Assembly (NCBI RefSeq): GCF_927798115.1
Contig: NZ_CAKMMG010000002.1
Span: 124,001-188,000, forward strand
Length of the DNA: 64,000 bases
Direction of reading: 5' to 3'
Origin: Paenibacillus auburnensis
GTDB taxonomy: Bacteria; Bacillota; Bacilli; Paenibacillales; Paenibacillaceae
In this document: positions 43,665 to 52,876 of the stretch, piece by piece
How positions within the stretch are numbered: position 1 is the stretch's first letter
Layout of the letters: each line of letters opens with the position of its first letter
Made by a program: the position numbers and the translations under genes
Notes under the pieces: generated by a model
The model's input: the letters and a program-made list of their open reading frames with translations, nothing else
Told to the model about the DNA's origin: nothing
Database searches by the model: none

Positions 43665-45537
43665 GTTGTCCATGACCTCCCCGCGGTAACCGCATATCCA
43701 TTGTTGTACCATATTCATCACTTGAAATGACCAGACCCGCATCTTCTCCATACAGAAGCTTCAGGCGTGTGTTTAGATTTTTCAATCCGATGCTCTCATG
43801 CCCTCCATCCTCAGCGGAATCTCCGCCAAGCTCCTCCCACTGGATCTGCAGCGAGCTCAGCACCTGCTCCAGCCGCTCCGGGCTGATGCCCGGCCCGTTA
43901 TCCATAACCGAAATAACACTGTAAGCCGGAGTAATATGTGCCTCAATCCGGATCGTAACGGTGCTGGATACTTTCTCAAGCGCATGCTTAATGCAGTTCT
44001 CTACCAGCGTCTGAATCGACAGCTTAGGAATCCGCAGCTCCTTCAGGCTCTCCTCCCAGTCATACACCACTTGCATCCGGTTGCCGAAACGGGCTTTCTG
44101 GAGCGCCAGATAACGCTCAATATGCCGCAGCTCCTCACTAGCCTGAACCACATCCCGGCCGCTGATGCAGTACCTGAGTGTGAGCGCCAGATTGTCGACC
44201 ATCTCGACAATGTCATCATTATTGTTTTTCAGCGCCTTGGTCGAAATCGCTTGCAGGGCATTATATAAGAAATGCGGGTTAATTTCCGCCTCAAGTGCTT
44301 TGAGCACTGCGTTTTTTTCAACGATTTTCATTTTATAGCGTTCATTGATCAGCTCATTCGTCTTCTCAACCATTTTATTGAAATGCCGGGACAGGTAGGC
44401 TATCTCATCATTGCCTTCTACCCTGGCTTCGGCATCGAAGCTGCCTGTACTGAACCTTTTCATCTGCAGAGACAGATTTTTCAGCGGACTTGTGATCCGG
44501 TTGGAGATGAAGCTTACCAGAATGACCGAGGCAATCAGAAAGAGCAGCCCGATCGAATAATTGAGCTTGCGGGTTGTGGTCGCCGCTTCGTAAATCTCTT
44601 TATAGGGAATCGGCTTGATCAGCTTCCAGCCCTCTTTTTTGTTGATGTCATAAATGACAAGGTACTTCTCTTCTTCATCAGACCAGGTGAGCTGTCCGCC
44701 CTTTGCCGGGCTCAGCTGCTGCAGCAGCCCACTTGCGGCGCTTTTGGCAAAGAAATCCTCGTCATCGACCACAAACGGATCATTATCCGGGCTGACATAC
44801 ATCAGATGCTCCCCTTCTGCAAATGGAACGTCCTTCATAATCTCATCCGTCACGCTTGAATTGAAGTACAGTGACAATACGGCCTGCGGCTCACGGGAAG
44901 CTATAGAGCGCAGCAGCCGGTGATAACCCATGAAGCTGGTATCCGTATTAACCGGATAGTCGCCTTTTTCCACGCTATCTGTTACAAACGACTGGTACGA
45001 GCGGTTATTCGGGCTTTTCAGCGCACGCTTGTACCAGGTCAGGTTCTCGATCGGCGGATGTTCGGCGACCCGTACGGTAATATTATAGTTCTCTTTGGTA
45101 ACATAATAATATTTGTGCTCCTTGATGACATAGAGGTAAATCGCCTCCAGGTCTTTGCGTGAGAAATACAGGTTCTTCAGATAATTCTCCACATACATCT
45201 TGGAGGCATAGTCCTCCGATTCATGGAGAATAGCATAGGTGATCTCATCATAGGAAATTTGCGGCAGGGATAACTGCTCTATGCCATCAAGGTAACTCTC
45301 CAGGTTCCGGCCCACCAGCAGCAGATTGTTGCTCGTGCTCGCTATGCTGCTGTTTACGGATTCCTTACGCAGCATGCCATAGGAAATGAATGTCAGTGAG
45401 GTCACCACGAGGATAATAATAATGGAGAACAGCAGGATTAGTTTGTTGGCCAGACGGCGCGAAATCCGCTCCATCATAGGCTCGAACAGCTTTTGCAGGG
45501 TTGTTTTTATGATAATCGCAGCCTCCTCCGCTTGCAT
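43657..45537 (-). CDS. YesM-type sensor histidine kinase
   Basis: 626 residues. TM1 (about 32-53), extracellular dCache-like domain, TM2 (about 327-346), HAMP, then His_kinase with INPHFLYNALQAI (phospho-acceptor His422) and HATPase_c with QTLVENCIKHALE and VMDNGPGISPERL. This is the standard sugar-sensing LytS/YesM class. Start is uncertain: the ATG at 45537 lacks a ribosome binding site, while GGAGGAGG lies inside codons 3-6, seven bases before an ATT codon; ATGs at codons 21-22 are also possible. Confidence 0.88.
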   Translation of the reverse strand: MQAEEAAIIIKTTLQKLFEPMMERISRRLANKLILLFSIIIILVVTSLTFISYGMLRKESVNSSIASTSNNLLLVGRNLESYLDGIEQLSLPQISYDEITYAILHESEDYASKMYVENYLKNLYFSRKDLEAIYLYVIKEHKYYYVTKENYNITVRVAEHPPIENLTWYKRALKSPNNRSYQSFVTDSVEKGDYPVNTDTSFMGYHRLLRSIASREPQAVLSLYFNSSVTDEIMKDVPFAEGEHLMYVSPDNDPFVVDDEDFFAKSAASGLLQQLSPAKGGQLTWSDEEEKYLVIYDINKKEGWKLIKPIPYKEIYEAATTTRKLNYSIGLLFLIASVILVSFISNRITSPLKNLSLQMKRFSTGSFDAEARVEGNDEIAYLSRHFNKMVEKTNELINERYKMKIVEKNAVLKALEAEINPHFLYNALQAISTKALKNNNDDIVEMVDNLALTLRYCISGRDVVQASEELRHIERYLALQKARFGNRMQVVYDWEESLKELRIPKLSIQTLVENCIKHALEKVSSTVTIRIEAHITPAYSVISVMDNGPGISPERLEQVLSSLQIQWEELGGDSAEDGGHESIGLKNLNTRLKLLYGEDAGLVISSDEYGTTMDMRLPRGGHGQHV

Positions 45538-45702
45538 TTTGTGTCCGCTTACAGTTCACCTTTTTACCCCTAACTGTACTCTTAAATCCATTTTTGAGTA
45601 TACGGTGCTGCTCTATAATACACAATATAGACTAACCGGAATGGTTAAGTGTGGCAAGCGGGGTCAATACTCCAACCCTATAAATCCAGAAGAGGTGCAA
45701 CC

Positions 45703-46593
45703 ATGTTAAAATCACTCGGCAGAAAATGGCGCGAGAAAACGGAATTCGGGCTCTTCACCCTCCCCGTTCTCATCTGTATCGCTGTAGCCTTCTACGTCCC
45801 GTTTATCATGACCATCCGCTATTCAATGACCAAATGGAACGGAATTTCCAAACATCCTAAGTTTGTAGGCTTGGACAATTTCAAGCAGATTTTTACCGGG
45901 GACACCAATTTCTCCGATTCCGCCTGGTTCACGATTAAATATGCGGTGCTCTATATCATTATCGTCAACGTACTGGCCATTCTGCTCGCCGTACTGCTTG
46001 ATATGAAGCTGAAATCTACCTCCTGGCTGAGAGCAGCATTCTTCATTCCTTATATTCTCAGTCTGGTTATTGTCGGCTTCATCTGGAAATTCATCTTCAT
46101 GCAAGGCTTCAACTCACTTGGCGACAGCACAGGCTGGTCTATCTTCGGACTAAGCTGGCTGGGGACGCCGGGACTGGCCTTTATCTCTATATTAGGTGTA
46201 TCTATTTGGCAATCCATCGGGTTCTATCTCGTTATTTATATAGCCGGACTGCAGTCGGTGCCTGAAGACCTCAAGGAGGCCGCTACGGTGGACGGAGCCG
46301 GACCGCTCAGACGTTTCTTCAGCATTACCCTGCCGCTGCTCGCACCGTCAATCACCATTTCGGTATTCATGGCGCTGACCAACTCCATCAAGGTATTCGA
46401 CGTGATTCTGTCGCTGACCGGCGGCGGTCCCGGAGGAACTACCTACAGTATCGCCTACGACATTTACCGTGACACATTCCAGAACAATCTGTACGGCTAT
46501 GGTACGGCAAAAGCGCTCATTCTGTTCATCGCAGTGCTGATCGTGACGGTCATTCAGCTTACGTTCTTCAAACGAAGAGAGGTTGAGGCATAA
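45703..46593 (+). CDS. Sugar ABC transporter permease, MalF/MsmF type
   Basis: 296 residues, six helices. The EAA loop EDLKEAATVDGAGPLRRFF, which contacts the ATPase, is intact, as is the GGPGGTTYSIAYDIYRD ending of CUT1 permeases. Start: ATG at 45703 with AAGAGGTG; an earlier in-frame start at 45649 is less likely. Divergent from the YesM gene and overlapping the next gene as TAATG. No ATPase gene is nearby, so a shared MsmX-like ATPase is expected. Confidence 0.93.
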   Translation: MLKSLGRKWREKTEFGLFTLPVLICIAVAFYVPFIMTIRYSMTKWNGISKHPKFVGLDNFKQIFTGDTNFSDSAWFTIKYAVLYIIIVNVLAILLAVLLDMKLKSTSWLRAAFFIPYILSLVIVGFIWKFIFMQGFNSLGDSTGWSIFGLSWLGTPGLAFISILGVSIWQSIGFYLVIYIAGLQSVPEDLKEAATVDGAGPLRRFFSITLPLLAPSITISVFMALTNSIKVFDVILSLTGGGPGGTTYSIAYDIYRDTFQNNLYGYGTAKALILFIAVLIVTVIQLTFFKRREVEA

Positions 46594-47426
46594 TGAAAAC
46601 AAACAATAAATCAGGCAAAATTATTCTAGAGGTCGTTCTCGTCCTCCTCTCCCTTCTGTTCCTGTATCCGCTGTTCCTGACGATTATCAACTCGTTCAAA
46701 AGCTTCAGCGAGGTAATGACCGACGTTATTGCACTGCCTAAGCATATTACCTTTGCCAACTACTCTTATGTGTGGGAATTCATTAACTATCCGCGGCTGT
46801 TCCTGAACAACTTCATCATCACCGCACTGGGTCTGCTGGGGATCGTATTCGTCTCCTCTATCGCAGCGTACAAGCTGGCGCGGACCAAGACCAGATGGAG
46901 CGGAGTTATTTACTTTCTCTGCATTATGCCGATGCTGATTCCGTTCCAGTCCATCATGCTTACCGTGCTGCAGACAGCCAAGAACCTAAACCTGTCTGAG
47001 AGTACATGGGGTCTGGGACTGCTCTACTGGGGCTTCGGGGCTCCACTCGCGGTGTTTATCTATCACGGCTTTGTCAAAGGGATTCCGCTGGAAATCGATG
47101 AAAGCGCCACGATCGACGGGGCTTCCGGCTTCCGCCTGTTCTTCAGCGTAATCTTCCCGCTGCTGAAATCGGTGACAACCACCATCATTATCATTGACGT
47201 GATGTGGATCTGGAATGACTTCCTGCTCCCGCTGCTCATGGTCAACGGCTCACCAGACACGAAGACACTGACACTCGCTGCTTATACGTTCGTTGGCCAA
47301 TACACCTCGGATTGGCAATACGCAATGACGGCCATGGTTATGGCGGTACTCCCATCCATCGTCGTGTTCATCTTCCTGCAAAAATATATCGTCAAAGGCG
47401 TTGTCGCCGGAGCGGTTAAGGGCTGA
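46593..47426 (+). CDS. Sugar ABC transporter permease, MalG/MsmG type
   Basis: 277 residues, six helices. EAA loop PLEIDESATIDGASGFRLFF and the C-terminal IFLQKYIVKGVVAGAVKG are standard for the second CUT1 permease. Its start codon overlaps the previous stop. A strong terminator follows at 47436, so the two permeases form a complete transcription unit. Confidence 0.94.
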   Translation: MKTNNKSGKIILEVVLVLLSLLFLYPLFLTIINSFKSFSEVMTDVIALPKHITFANYSYVWEFINYPRLFLNNFIITALGLLGIVFVSSIAAYKLARTKTRWSGVIYFLCIMPMLIPFQSIMLTVLQTAKNLNLSESTWGLGLLYWGFGAPLAVFIYHGFVKGIPLEIDESATIDGASGFRLFFSVIFPLLKSVTTTIIIIDVMWIWNDFLLPLLMVNGSPDTKTLTLAAYTFVGQYTSDWQYAMTAMVMAVLPSIVVFIFLQKYIVKGVVAGAVKG

Positions 47427-47435
47427 TACTCACAT

Positions 47436-47483
47436 GAAAAAAAGTGCCGCACAATCCGAATGGACTGTGCGGCACTTTTTTTG
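47436..47483. terminator. Terminator of the permease operon
   Basis: AAAGTGCCGCACA pairs with TGTGCGGCACTTT, then seven T residues in total. A-run on the other side allows bidirectional use. Confidence 0.92.
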
Positions 47484-47596
47484 CGTAGAACGGTTTGATA
47501 ACATCGCGAAAAGAACCGGGCCAGGCAATTGATATAAATTGCGCTGAGCCATTGGCAAGCCCGAATTAGGCTTGTAATTTAAGCAGTCTGCTGCTC

Positions 47597-48631
47597 TCAC
47601 AGCTTCTCGCTGACTGCTCCATCCGCCGCAATCTTCGCATTGAACGACAGCTGATTCATCCGTCTGATCGTTTCTTTATTATAGGCTTCGCCCATGAAGT
47701 TCGGCTGTCCGCCGATGATCTTCACCGGTCTGATCCGGCTCGAAATGCCGGACTTGCTGATAGTGAAGTCCGCCAGCATTGACAGCAGGGTCTTCTCCCC
47801 GCCGCGTGTGGAACGGTTGAAAACAAAGTTACCCAGTGAATAGTAGATCGGTTTGTGCTTGTAATACTCGATCCCCATCAGGCAGTGGCTGTGCGCGCCC
47901 AGGATAATATCCGCACCGCTGTCGATCATCTGCTTAGCAAGCGTCCGGGCGTATGGCTCCGGATAATCCTTAAACTCCTCATTCCAATGAAGATACACAA
48001 TCGTATAATCATTCTCCTTGGCGGACTTCCTGATGGCTCCCAGCAGCGGCTCTGCCGTATAGGCTGAAGCAGCTCCCGGACTGGTCTTCCCGGCATACCA
48101 CGAAGGTCCAGACAGTACACGGCTTGCCCCCAGAATGGCGACCCGTTTGCCTTTGACCGTCTTGACATACGGCTTGTATGCCTGCTCAATATTGCTGCCC
48201 GCACCTGTGTGGCCTATCTTGTATCTGTCCAGATGGGTCAGGGTATCGAGCATCGCTACCTGCCCGTAATCGAGGATGTGATTGTTCGCAAGCGAAACAC
48301 CGTCAATTCCGGCATACTTAAGTCCGCCGAGCGCTGTAGGCTTGGAGCGGAAGGCAAAGGTCTTCTCCGCCGCCTTTCCCCGTACTGAGACAGGAGTTTC
48401 CAGATTAGCAAAAGCAATATCTGCCTTCTGCAGGGCAGGAGCAACTTTGGCAAAAGGAAAGTTGACTCCATATCTGGCAATCTGTTCACCCACGAAACCG
48501 TCAAGCAGAATATCCCCGGCAAAAGTGAGCGTAATGTTGTCAGCCGCCTGCGCCTGTGATGTCCCGCCATATACGCCTGGCGCAGGAATAAGCAGTAATA
48601 AAAGCATGGTAATCATAGCAAATCTGCGCAA
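47597..48631 (-). CDS. CapA family protein (poly-gamma-glutamate synthesis enzyme-like phosphoesterase)
   Basis: 344 residues. Signal peptide with likely cleavage at AQA-AD near 30, then the metallophosphatase-like CapA domain: TLTFAGDILLDGFVGE, FANLETPVSVRG, VSLANNHILDYG, VYLHWNEEFKDYPEP, GAHSHCLMGIEYY and YYSLGNFVFNRS. Family members act on capsular or free polyglutamate; the substrate here is unproven. TTG start with AAGGGG nine bases upstream; the first ATG is five codons in and lacks a site. It is exported. Confidence 0.85.
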   Translation of the reverse strand: MRRFAMITMLLLLLIPAPGVYGGTSQAQAADNITLTFAGDILLDGFVGEQIARYGVNFPFAKVAPALQKADIAFANLETPVSVRGKAAEKTFAFRSKPTALGGLKYAGIDGVSLANNHILDYGQVAMLDTLTHLDRYKIGHTGAGSNIEQAYKPYVKTVKGKRVAILGASRVLSGPSWYAGKTSPGAASAYTAEPLLGAIRKSAKENDYTIVYLHWNEEFKDYPEPYARTLAKQMIDSGADIILGAHSHCLMGIEYYKHKPIYYSLGNFVFNRSTRGGEKTLLSMLADFTISKSGISSRIRPVKIIGGQPNFMGEAYNKETIRRMNQLSFNAKIAADGAVSEKL

Positions 48632-48708
48632 TTCTTTAGACCCCTTTTTTTTGATATGTTATCTACTATACTGGAAAAGGATACCTGTCTAAAGAGTATA
48701 AAGTCCTG

Positions 48709-49368
48709 CTAGATTTGCGCTTTTTTCAATACGGCCCGGAAACAGTTTAGCCCGCCCCCGTTATCCGTACGCAGCGCGTCTGCCGGCAGACTGAAATCCG
48801 TCTCCCCCCAATACTGAAATCCGGCCTGAAGCAGCAAATCGTTCATAACTGCCAGATTAACCGTCGGATAGTCAAAAGTCAGCACCAGGAGCCCTTCTCC
48901 GTTCAGCGTTCTATGAAACTCCCGCACCGCCAGGGCAGCATCCTCCACCGATAAATGCTCAATCACGGAGATGCAAAAAATAGTATCGAAGCTTTCATCC
49001 GCGTAGGGCAGCTTCGTGAGATCCGCTTGCGTCAGGTACAGATTCGCAGTGCTTCTGGCCATGACCTGCCTGGCTGATTCCATGCCGATATCGTCAGCGA
49101 TATCCTGGATAACCGCCTCCTGCGACAAAATCCGGGCATCGATATCGCAGGCGTAGACCTCGGAGCTATATCCGGCCAGATAAAATTTTAGCGGATGGGA
49201 AATACCGCAGCCGGCATCAAGCACCACATCATGAGGAGAGATAAAGTTTGTACACCATTCGTATTCATAAGGCCGGCTCCACCAGGATTCCGGCAAATCA
49301 TAAATCAGCTTTTCTCGGCGGGCATCGGCATTCACAAAGAAACGGGAGACATACGGATGTGTCGGCAT
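48709..49368 (-). CDS. Class I SAM-dependent methyltransferase
   Basis: 219 residues. SAM-binding motif I DVVLDAGCGISHPLKFYLAG, acidic Asp in YACDIDARILS, and motif IV-like DTIFCISVIEHLSVEDAA. A short N-terminal segment (WWSRPYEYEW) precedes the fold. Substrate unknown. Start: ATG at 49368 with AAAGGAG; a reading from 49422 adds residues without a site. It is not clearly in an operon with its neighbours. Confidence 0.82.
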   Translation of the reverse strand: MPTHPYVSRFFVNADARREKLIYDLPESWWSRPYEYEWCTNFISPHDVVLDAGCGISHPLKFYLAGYSSEVYACDIDARILSQEAVIQDIADDIGMESARQVMARSTANLYLTQADLTKLPYADESFDTIFCISVIEHLSVEDAALAVREFHRTLNGEGLLVLTFDYPTVNLAVMNDLLLQAGFQYWGETDFSLPADALRTDNGGGLNCFRAVLKKAQI

Positions 49369-49507
49369 GGCCAGGACTCCTTTTAGAGGAAATTCGGTAG
49401 TGAGAGTATATTCAGAAATCACCGAATCATGCCATTACCTTACACAGCCGGGCCTATTTAACAAAGGCGGTGATTTATTAAGGATTGCAGCCAATTTCTT
49501 TGCATAT

Positions 49508-49540
49508 AAAAGCGGACTCCCATGTGGGAGTCCGCTGCTA
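49508..49540 (-). terminator. Terminator of the epimerase/aldo-keto reductase operon
   Basis: AGCGGACTCCCA pairs with TGGGAGTCCGCT with a two-base loop; TTTTAT follows on the minus strand. Confidence 0.8.
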
Positions 49541-49580
49541 AATTTTGATAGGATTCTTAGTAAGGCTTACTACATCTCTC

Positions 49581-50603
49581 CTACACGTAATAACTGAGCA
49601 ATTTGGCATCAACGCCATGTCTGCTGATCAGTGTGTCCAGCATTTTGTTCCAATCCGTATCTACGGTACAGAGCTGGGGATGGGCTTCAAACCATTCAAC
49701 CGATCGATGTATTCCTTCGGCAAACGGAACAGTAGCCGTGAACTCCGGTACAAGCCGTTTGATCTTGCTGTTGTCGAACACACTGCTCACCGCCTGGTCA
49801 CCAATCAGTCCGTCGGCTGTCCCCGCGGGGGTATGCGCTGCAATGAAGTCCGTGGAGATATGCACCACCTTCGGTTCTCTGTCCGCTGCCACTCCGATGG
49901 CAGCATAAATCTGATTCCAGTTCAGCGACTCATCGGAAGTGATATGGACCGCTTCGCCAATCGCTTCAGGATTCCCCAGAAGGCCGACAAAGCCCTTGGC
50001 AAAATCCGTATTATGAGTCAGGGTCCAGAGTGAAGTACCGTCACCATGAATCACAATAGGCTGCCCTTTGCGGATGCGTTCCACCAGCGACCATGGATGC
50101 GCCCAGCTGGTCAATGCCGCCGGAATCGCCGTAACTCCATAGGTATGCGAAGGACGGACAATTGTAACCGGGAAACCGCTGGTACGGTGCACTTCCAGCA
50201 GCAGCTCCTCACAGGCGATTTTGTCACGCGAATACTGCCAGTACGGATTAACCAGCGGGGTCTCTTCGGTAATCAGATAATTCTTCTGCGGCTTCTGATA
50301 AGCAGAAGCCGAGCTGATAAAGATATACTGTTTCGTTTTGCCGGCAAACAGCTCAATATCCGACTGCACATGCTCCGGCGTAAAGGCGATCCAGTCCACC
50401 ACGACGTCAAATTCATAACCCTTTAGTGCCGCTGCAGCCCCCGCCGCATCGCGGATATCGCCCTGGATCACTTGCGCCCCTTCCGGTACGAATTCATTCC
50501 GTTCCCCGCGGTTGAACAGATACAGCTCCATTCCCCGTTCCACGGCCAGCTTTGAGACAGCCTCACTGATTAGACCAGTGCCTCCGATAAAAAGTACCTT
50601 CAT
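49581..50603 (-). CDS. NAD-dependent epimerase/dehydratase (extended SDR family)
   Basis: 340 residues. Rossmann nucleotide motif VLFIGGTGLIS (atypical GGTGxxS), NRGERNEF after strand 2, GDIRDAAG, and the active-site region SSASAYQK with a later YWQYSRDKIACEE that supplies Tyr-x-x-x-Lys. The C-terminal half resembles the isoflavone reductase/NAD-binding epimerases. Substrate unknown. ATG with GAGAGGAG. It lies 31 bp after the aldo/keto reductase gene, likely the same operon. Confidence 0.85.
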   Translation of the reverse strand: MKVLFIGGTGLISEAVSKLAVERGMELYLFNRGERNEFVPEGAQVIQGDIRDAAGAAAALKGYEFDVVVDWIAFTPEHVQSDIELFAGKTKQYIFISSASAYQKPQKNYLITEETPLVNPYWQYSRDKIACEELLLEVHRTSGFPVTIVRPSHTYGVTAIPAALTSWAHPWSLVERIRKGQPIVIHGDGTSLWTLTHNTDFAKGFVGLLGNPEAIGEAVHITSDESLNWNQIYAAIGVAADREPKVVHISTDFIAAHTPAGTADGLIGDQAVSSVFDNSKIKRLVPEFTATVPFAEGIHRSVEWFEAHPQLCTVDTDWNKMLDTLISRHGVDAKLLSYYV

Positions 50604-50634
50604 CTGTATCTGCTCCTCTCTTTAAATTAATCTG

Positions 50635-51573
50635 TTAGCCGATAATTTCGGCAATACGCGACAATACCTCTTCCGTCAGCTCCACGCCTGAAGCCTGAAC
50701 GTTCTCCTCCACCTGCTCCGGCCGGCTGGCCCCAACCAGCGCACTTGCTACGTTAGGCTGCCGCAGAATCCAGGCCAGCGCCAGATTGCCCACCGAAATG
50801 TCCAGCTCTGCAGCTATTTTGCCCAGCTCATGCACCTTGGCTATTTTCTCTTCCGTAACCCCTTTGCGCATCCAGTCCAGCTTCGCAGCACGGCTGTCCG
50901 CAGGAATATCCGCTGCAGAGCTGTATTTGCCGGTCAGGAGCCCCTGGGCCAGCGGAGAGAATACGACTTGTCCGATCCCTTTGCGTTCGCCGAGCGGGAT
51001 AATCTCCTTCTCGATGTACCGCTCAAACATATTATAAATCGGCTGGTTGACCACAATATGATCCAGCAGATAACGATCGGCTACCGCCAGCGCTTCAGTC
51101 ATTTGTGCAGCCGTCCATTCACTTACCCCGACATAGAGCACCTTGCCCTGACGGACCAGATCATCGAGTGTCCGCAGTGTCTCCTCGATCGGTGTCTCCG
51201 GGTCGTAGCGGTGGCAGTACATAATATCCACATACTCTGCGCCTAGCCGCTTCAGGCTGGCATGACACTGCTCCGTGATATGCTTGCGTGACAGACCGCG
51301 GTCATTCGGCCCGTCTCCCATCACACCATACACCTTGGTAGCCAGAACATAAGATTCGCGGGGAAATCCGCGCAGCGTCTCGCCCAGAACCTTCTCGGCC
51401 GCGCCTTTTTCGTAAACATTCGCTGTATCAAAAAAGTTAACACCTAATCCGTAAGCGGTTTCAATGGCTTTAACAGCATTCTCTCTTTCCACATATCCGC
51501 CATACGTTAACCAGCTTCCCAGACTGATCTCACTGACCTTCAGCCCTGTTCCGCCTAATCTGCGATACTTCAT
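50635..51573 (-). CDS. Aldo/keto reductase family oxidoreductase
   Basis: 312 residues, TIM barrel. Catalytic tetrad visible: Asp and Tyr in NFFDTANVYEKGAAEK, Lys in VLATKVYG, His in YCHRYDP. The C-terminal NADPH-binding part is LAWILRQPNVASALVGASRPEQVEE. Similar to the voltage-gated potassium-channel beta-subunit/YhdN group. ATG with GAGGAG. First gene of the pair with the epimerase. Confidence 0.92.
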   Translation of the reverse strand: MKYRRLGGTGLKVSEISLGSWLTYGGYVERENAVKAIETAYGLGVNFFDTANVYEKGAAEKVLGETLRGFPRESYVLATKVYGVMGDGPNDRGLSRKHITEQCHASLKRLGAEYVDIMYCHRYDPETPIEETLRTLDDLVRQGKVLYVGVSEWTAAQMTEALAVADRYLLDHIVVNQPIYNMFERYIEKEIIPLGERKGIGQVVFSPLAQGLLTGKYSSAADIPADSRAAKLDWMRKGVTEEKIAKVHELGKIAAELDISVGNLALAWILRQPNVASALVGASRPEQVEENVQASGVELTEEVLSRIAEIIG

Positions 51574-51736
51574 TCCTCACTTCTCCTCTCAGGTATCCTC
51601 TATATCCGGCCCTTCTTAGAGCCGGCAGCTCCATGCACAATGTTTATTTTAGAACAGTTTGCCGTTAATTTCTATCTGTTTATCTGCATATATAGCACGG
51701 CTTGCAAAGATAGAATGAGAGATTAATAGTTTCTAA

Positions 51737-51771
51737 AGTACACTTGCTTTATAAAAGTAATGTGCTATAAT
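51737..51771 (+). promoter_or_regulatory. SigA promoter with overlapping imperfect palindrome, FMN reductase gene
   Basis: TTGCTT (51744-51749), 16-bp spacer, TATAAT (51766-51771). The region 51737-51766 reads AGTACA...TGTGCT and is an imperfect inverted repeat covering the -35 and spacer. A regulator of the MarR/HxlR type could bind here; the family of the regulator is inference. Confidence 0.6.
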
Positions 51772-51825
51772 AAAATCAATAAAGGTTAACACGATTCAAT
51801 TACATTTACTTAGGAGGAAATTTAA

Positions 51826-52368
51826 ATGACAACCTTAAACATCGGAATTATTTTGGGAAGCACACGTCAAGGCCGCGTAAGTCCACAGGTCGGTGAATGG
51901 GTTAAAAGTATTGCGGATGCCCGTGGAGATGCCAACTATGAGATCGTAGATATTGCTGACTTCAAACTGCCGCTGCTCGGTGAAAGCGACGATTATGCAC
52001 CTGCTCAGGCCTGGGCAGCCAAGCTTGCCACTTTGGACGGATTTGTATTTATCGCCCAGGAGTATAACCACAGTGTAACAGGAGCACTTAAGAATGCCCT
52101 TGATTCCGCCCGTGAAGAATGGAATAACAAAGCCGCCGGTATCGTCAGCTATGGTTCCGCAGGCGGTGCGCGTGCAGCTGAACATCTCCGGGGAATTCTG
52201 GGTGAATTGCAGGTAGCGGATGTCCGGGTACACCCACTGTTATCGCTGTTCACTGATTTTGAGAACGGCAGTGTCTTCAAACCGGCTGACCTGCATACGG
52301 CCAATGTAAATGCAATGCTTGATCAGGTGCTGGCTTGGAGCGGAGCCCTCAAGACACTCCGCCAGTAA
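51826..52368 (+). CDS. NADPH-dependent FMN reductase / azoreductase-like flavoprotein
   Basis: 180 residues. Flavodoxin-like fold with the FMN phosphate loop GSTRQGRVSPQVGEW (12-26), the isoalloxazine-contacting QEYNHSVTGALKNALD and SYGSAGGARAAEHL. Such enzymes reduce quinones, azo dyes or free flavins. ATG with AGGAGG. Monocistronic, with a promoter-overlapping palindrome that suggests inducible control. Confidence 0.9.
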   Translation: MTTLNIGIILGSTRQGRVSPQVGEWVKSIADARGDANYEIVDIADFKLPLLGESDDYAPAQAWAAKLATLDGFVFIAQEYNHSVTGALKNALDSAREEWNNKAAGIVSYGSAGGARAAEHLRGILGELQVADVRVHPLLSLFTDFENGSVFKPADLHTANVNAMLDQVLAWSGALKTLRQ

Positions 52369-52394
52369 TTTCATACCTTCCGTACCGTTTTACG

Positions 52395-52430
52395 GGAACA
52401 GCCGCCTCCAACTTGGAAGCGGCTGTTTAT
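52395..52430. terminator. Bidirectional terminator between the FMN reductase and GNAT genes
   Basis: AACAGCCGCCTCC pairs with GGAAGCGGCTGTT around a 4-nt loop; TTATT follows on the plus strand. Confidence 0.8.
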
Positions 52431-52855
52431 TATATGCTTTTGACCATTAACACATGAGGAATTCCGTCCTCCATAAATACCGGAGAGCCTGTCTCATAAC
52501 CCAGCTTCTGATAAAAGCCCTCGGCCTGCTTCTGGCCATGCAGCTTCATTTGTGTAAGCCCTCGTTCAGCCGCCATTTGCTCAAGTGTAGCAATGATAAA
52601 CGACCCGATCCCGGATTTACGGTAAGGTGCCAGCAGACAGATCCGCTCGAGCTTCGCCCATCCGTCCACAACTCTCAGCCGCGCTGTGCCGACAGGGGCA
52701 TCCTCCTCATGATAGACTAAAATATGCTCTGCGTTCTGTTCGTACTGGTCAAATTCATCTTCCAGCGGCACACCCTGCTCCTCCACAAAACCTTCCCGCC
52801 TAATCCGAAAAGCTTCCTCAAGCTGATTCCCCGTTATAACCCGTTCTGCCCGCAT
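52430..52855 (-). CDS. GNAT family N-acetyltransferase (ElaA-like)
   Basis: 141 residues. Begins with EAFRIRREGFVEEQGVPLEDEFD, typical of the ElaA branch, then GTARLRVVDGWAKLERICLL, the acetyl-CoA loop PYRKSGIGSFII and GQKQAEGFYQKLGYETGSPVF. Acceptor unknown. ATG with GGAGGAA. The TetR gene lies 21 bp upstream on the same strand, so the two are probably co-transcribed and regulated together. Confidence 0.87.
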   Translation of the reverse strand: MRAERVITGNQLEEAFRIRREGFVEEQGVPLEDEFDQYEQNAEHILVYHEEDAPVGTARLRVVDGWAKLERICLLAPYRKSGIGSFIIATLEQMAAERGLTQMKLHGQKQAEGFYQKLGYETGSPVFMEDGIPHVLMVKSI

Positions 52856-52876
52856 GCCAATTCCTCCCTATCCCTA

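Noticed and set aside
49367..49597. Plus-strand 76-codon reading frame
   Set aside because: It crosses the operon terminator near 49508 and overlaps neighbouring genes; no codon or motif support.
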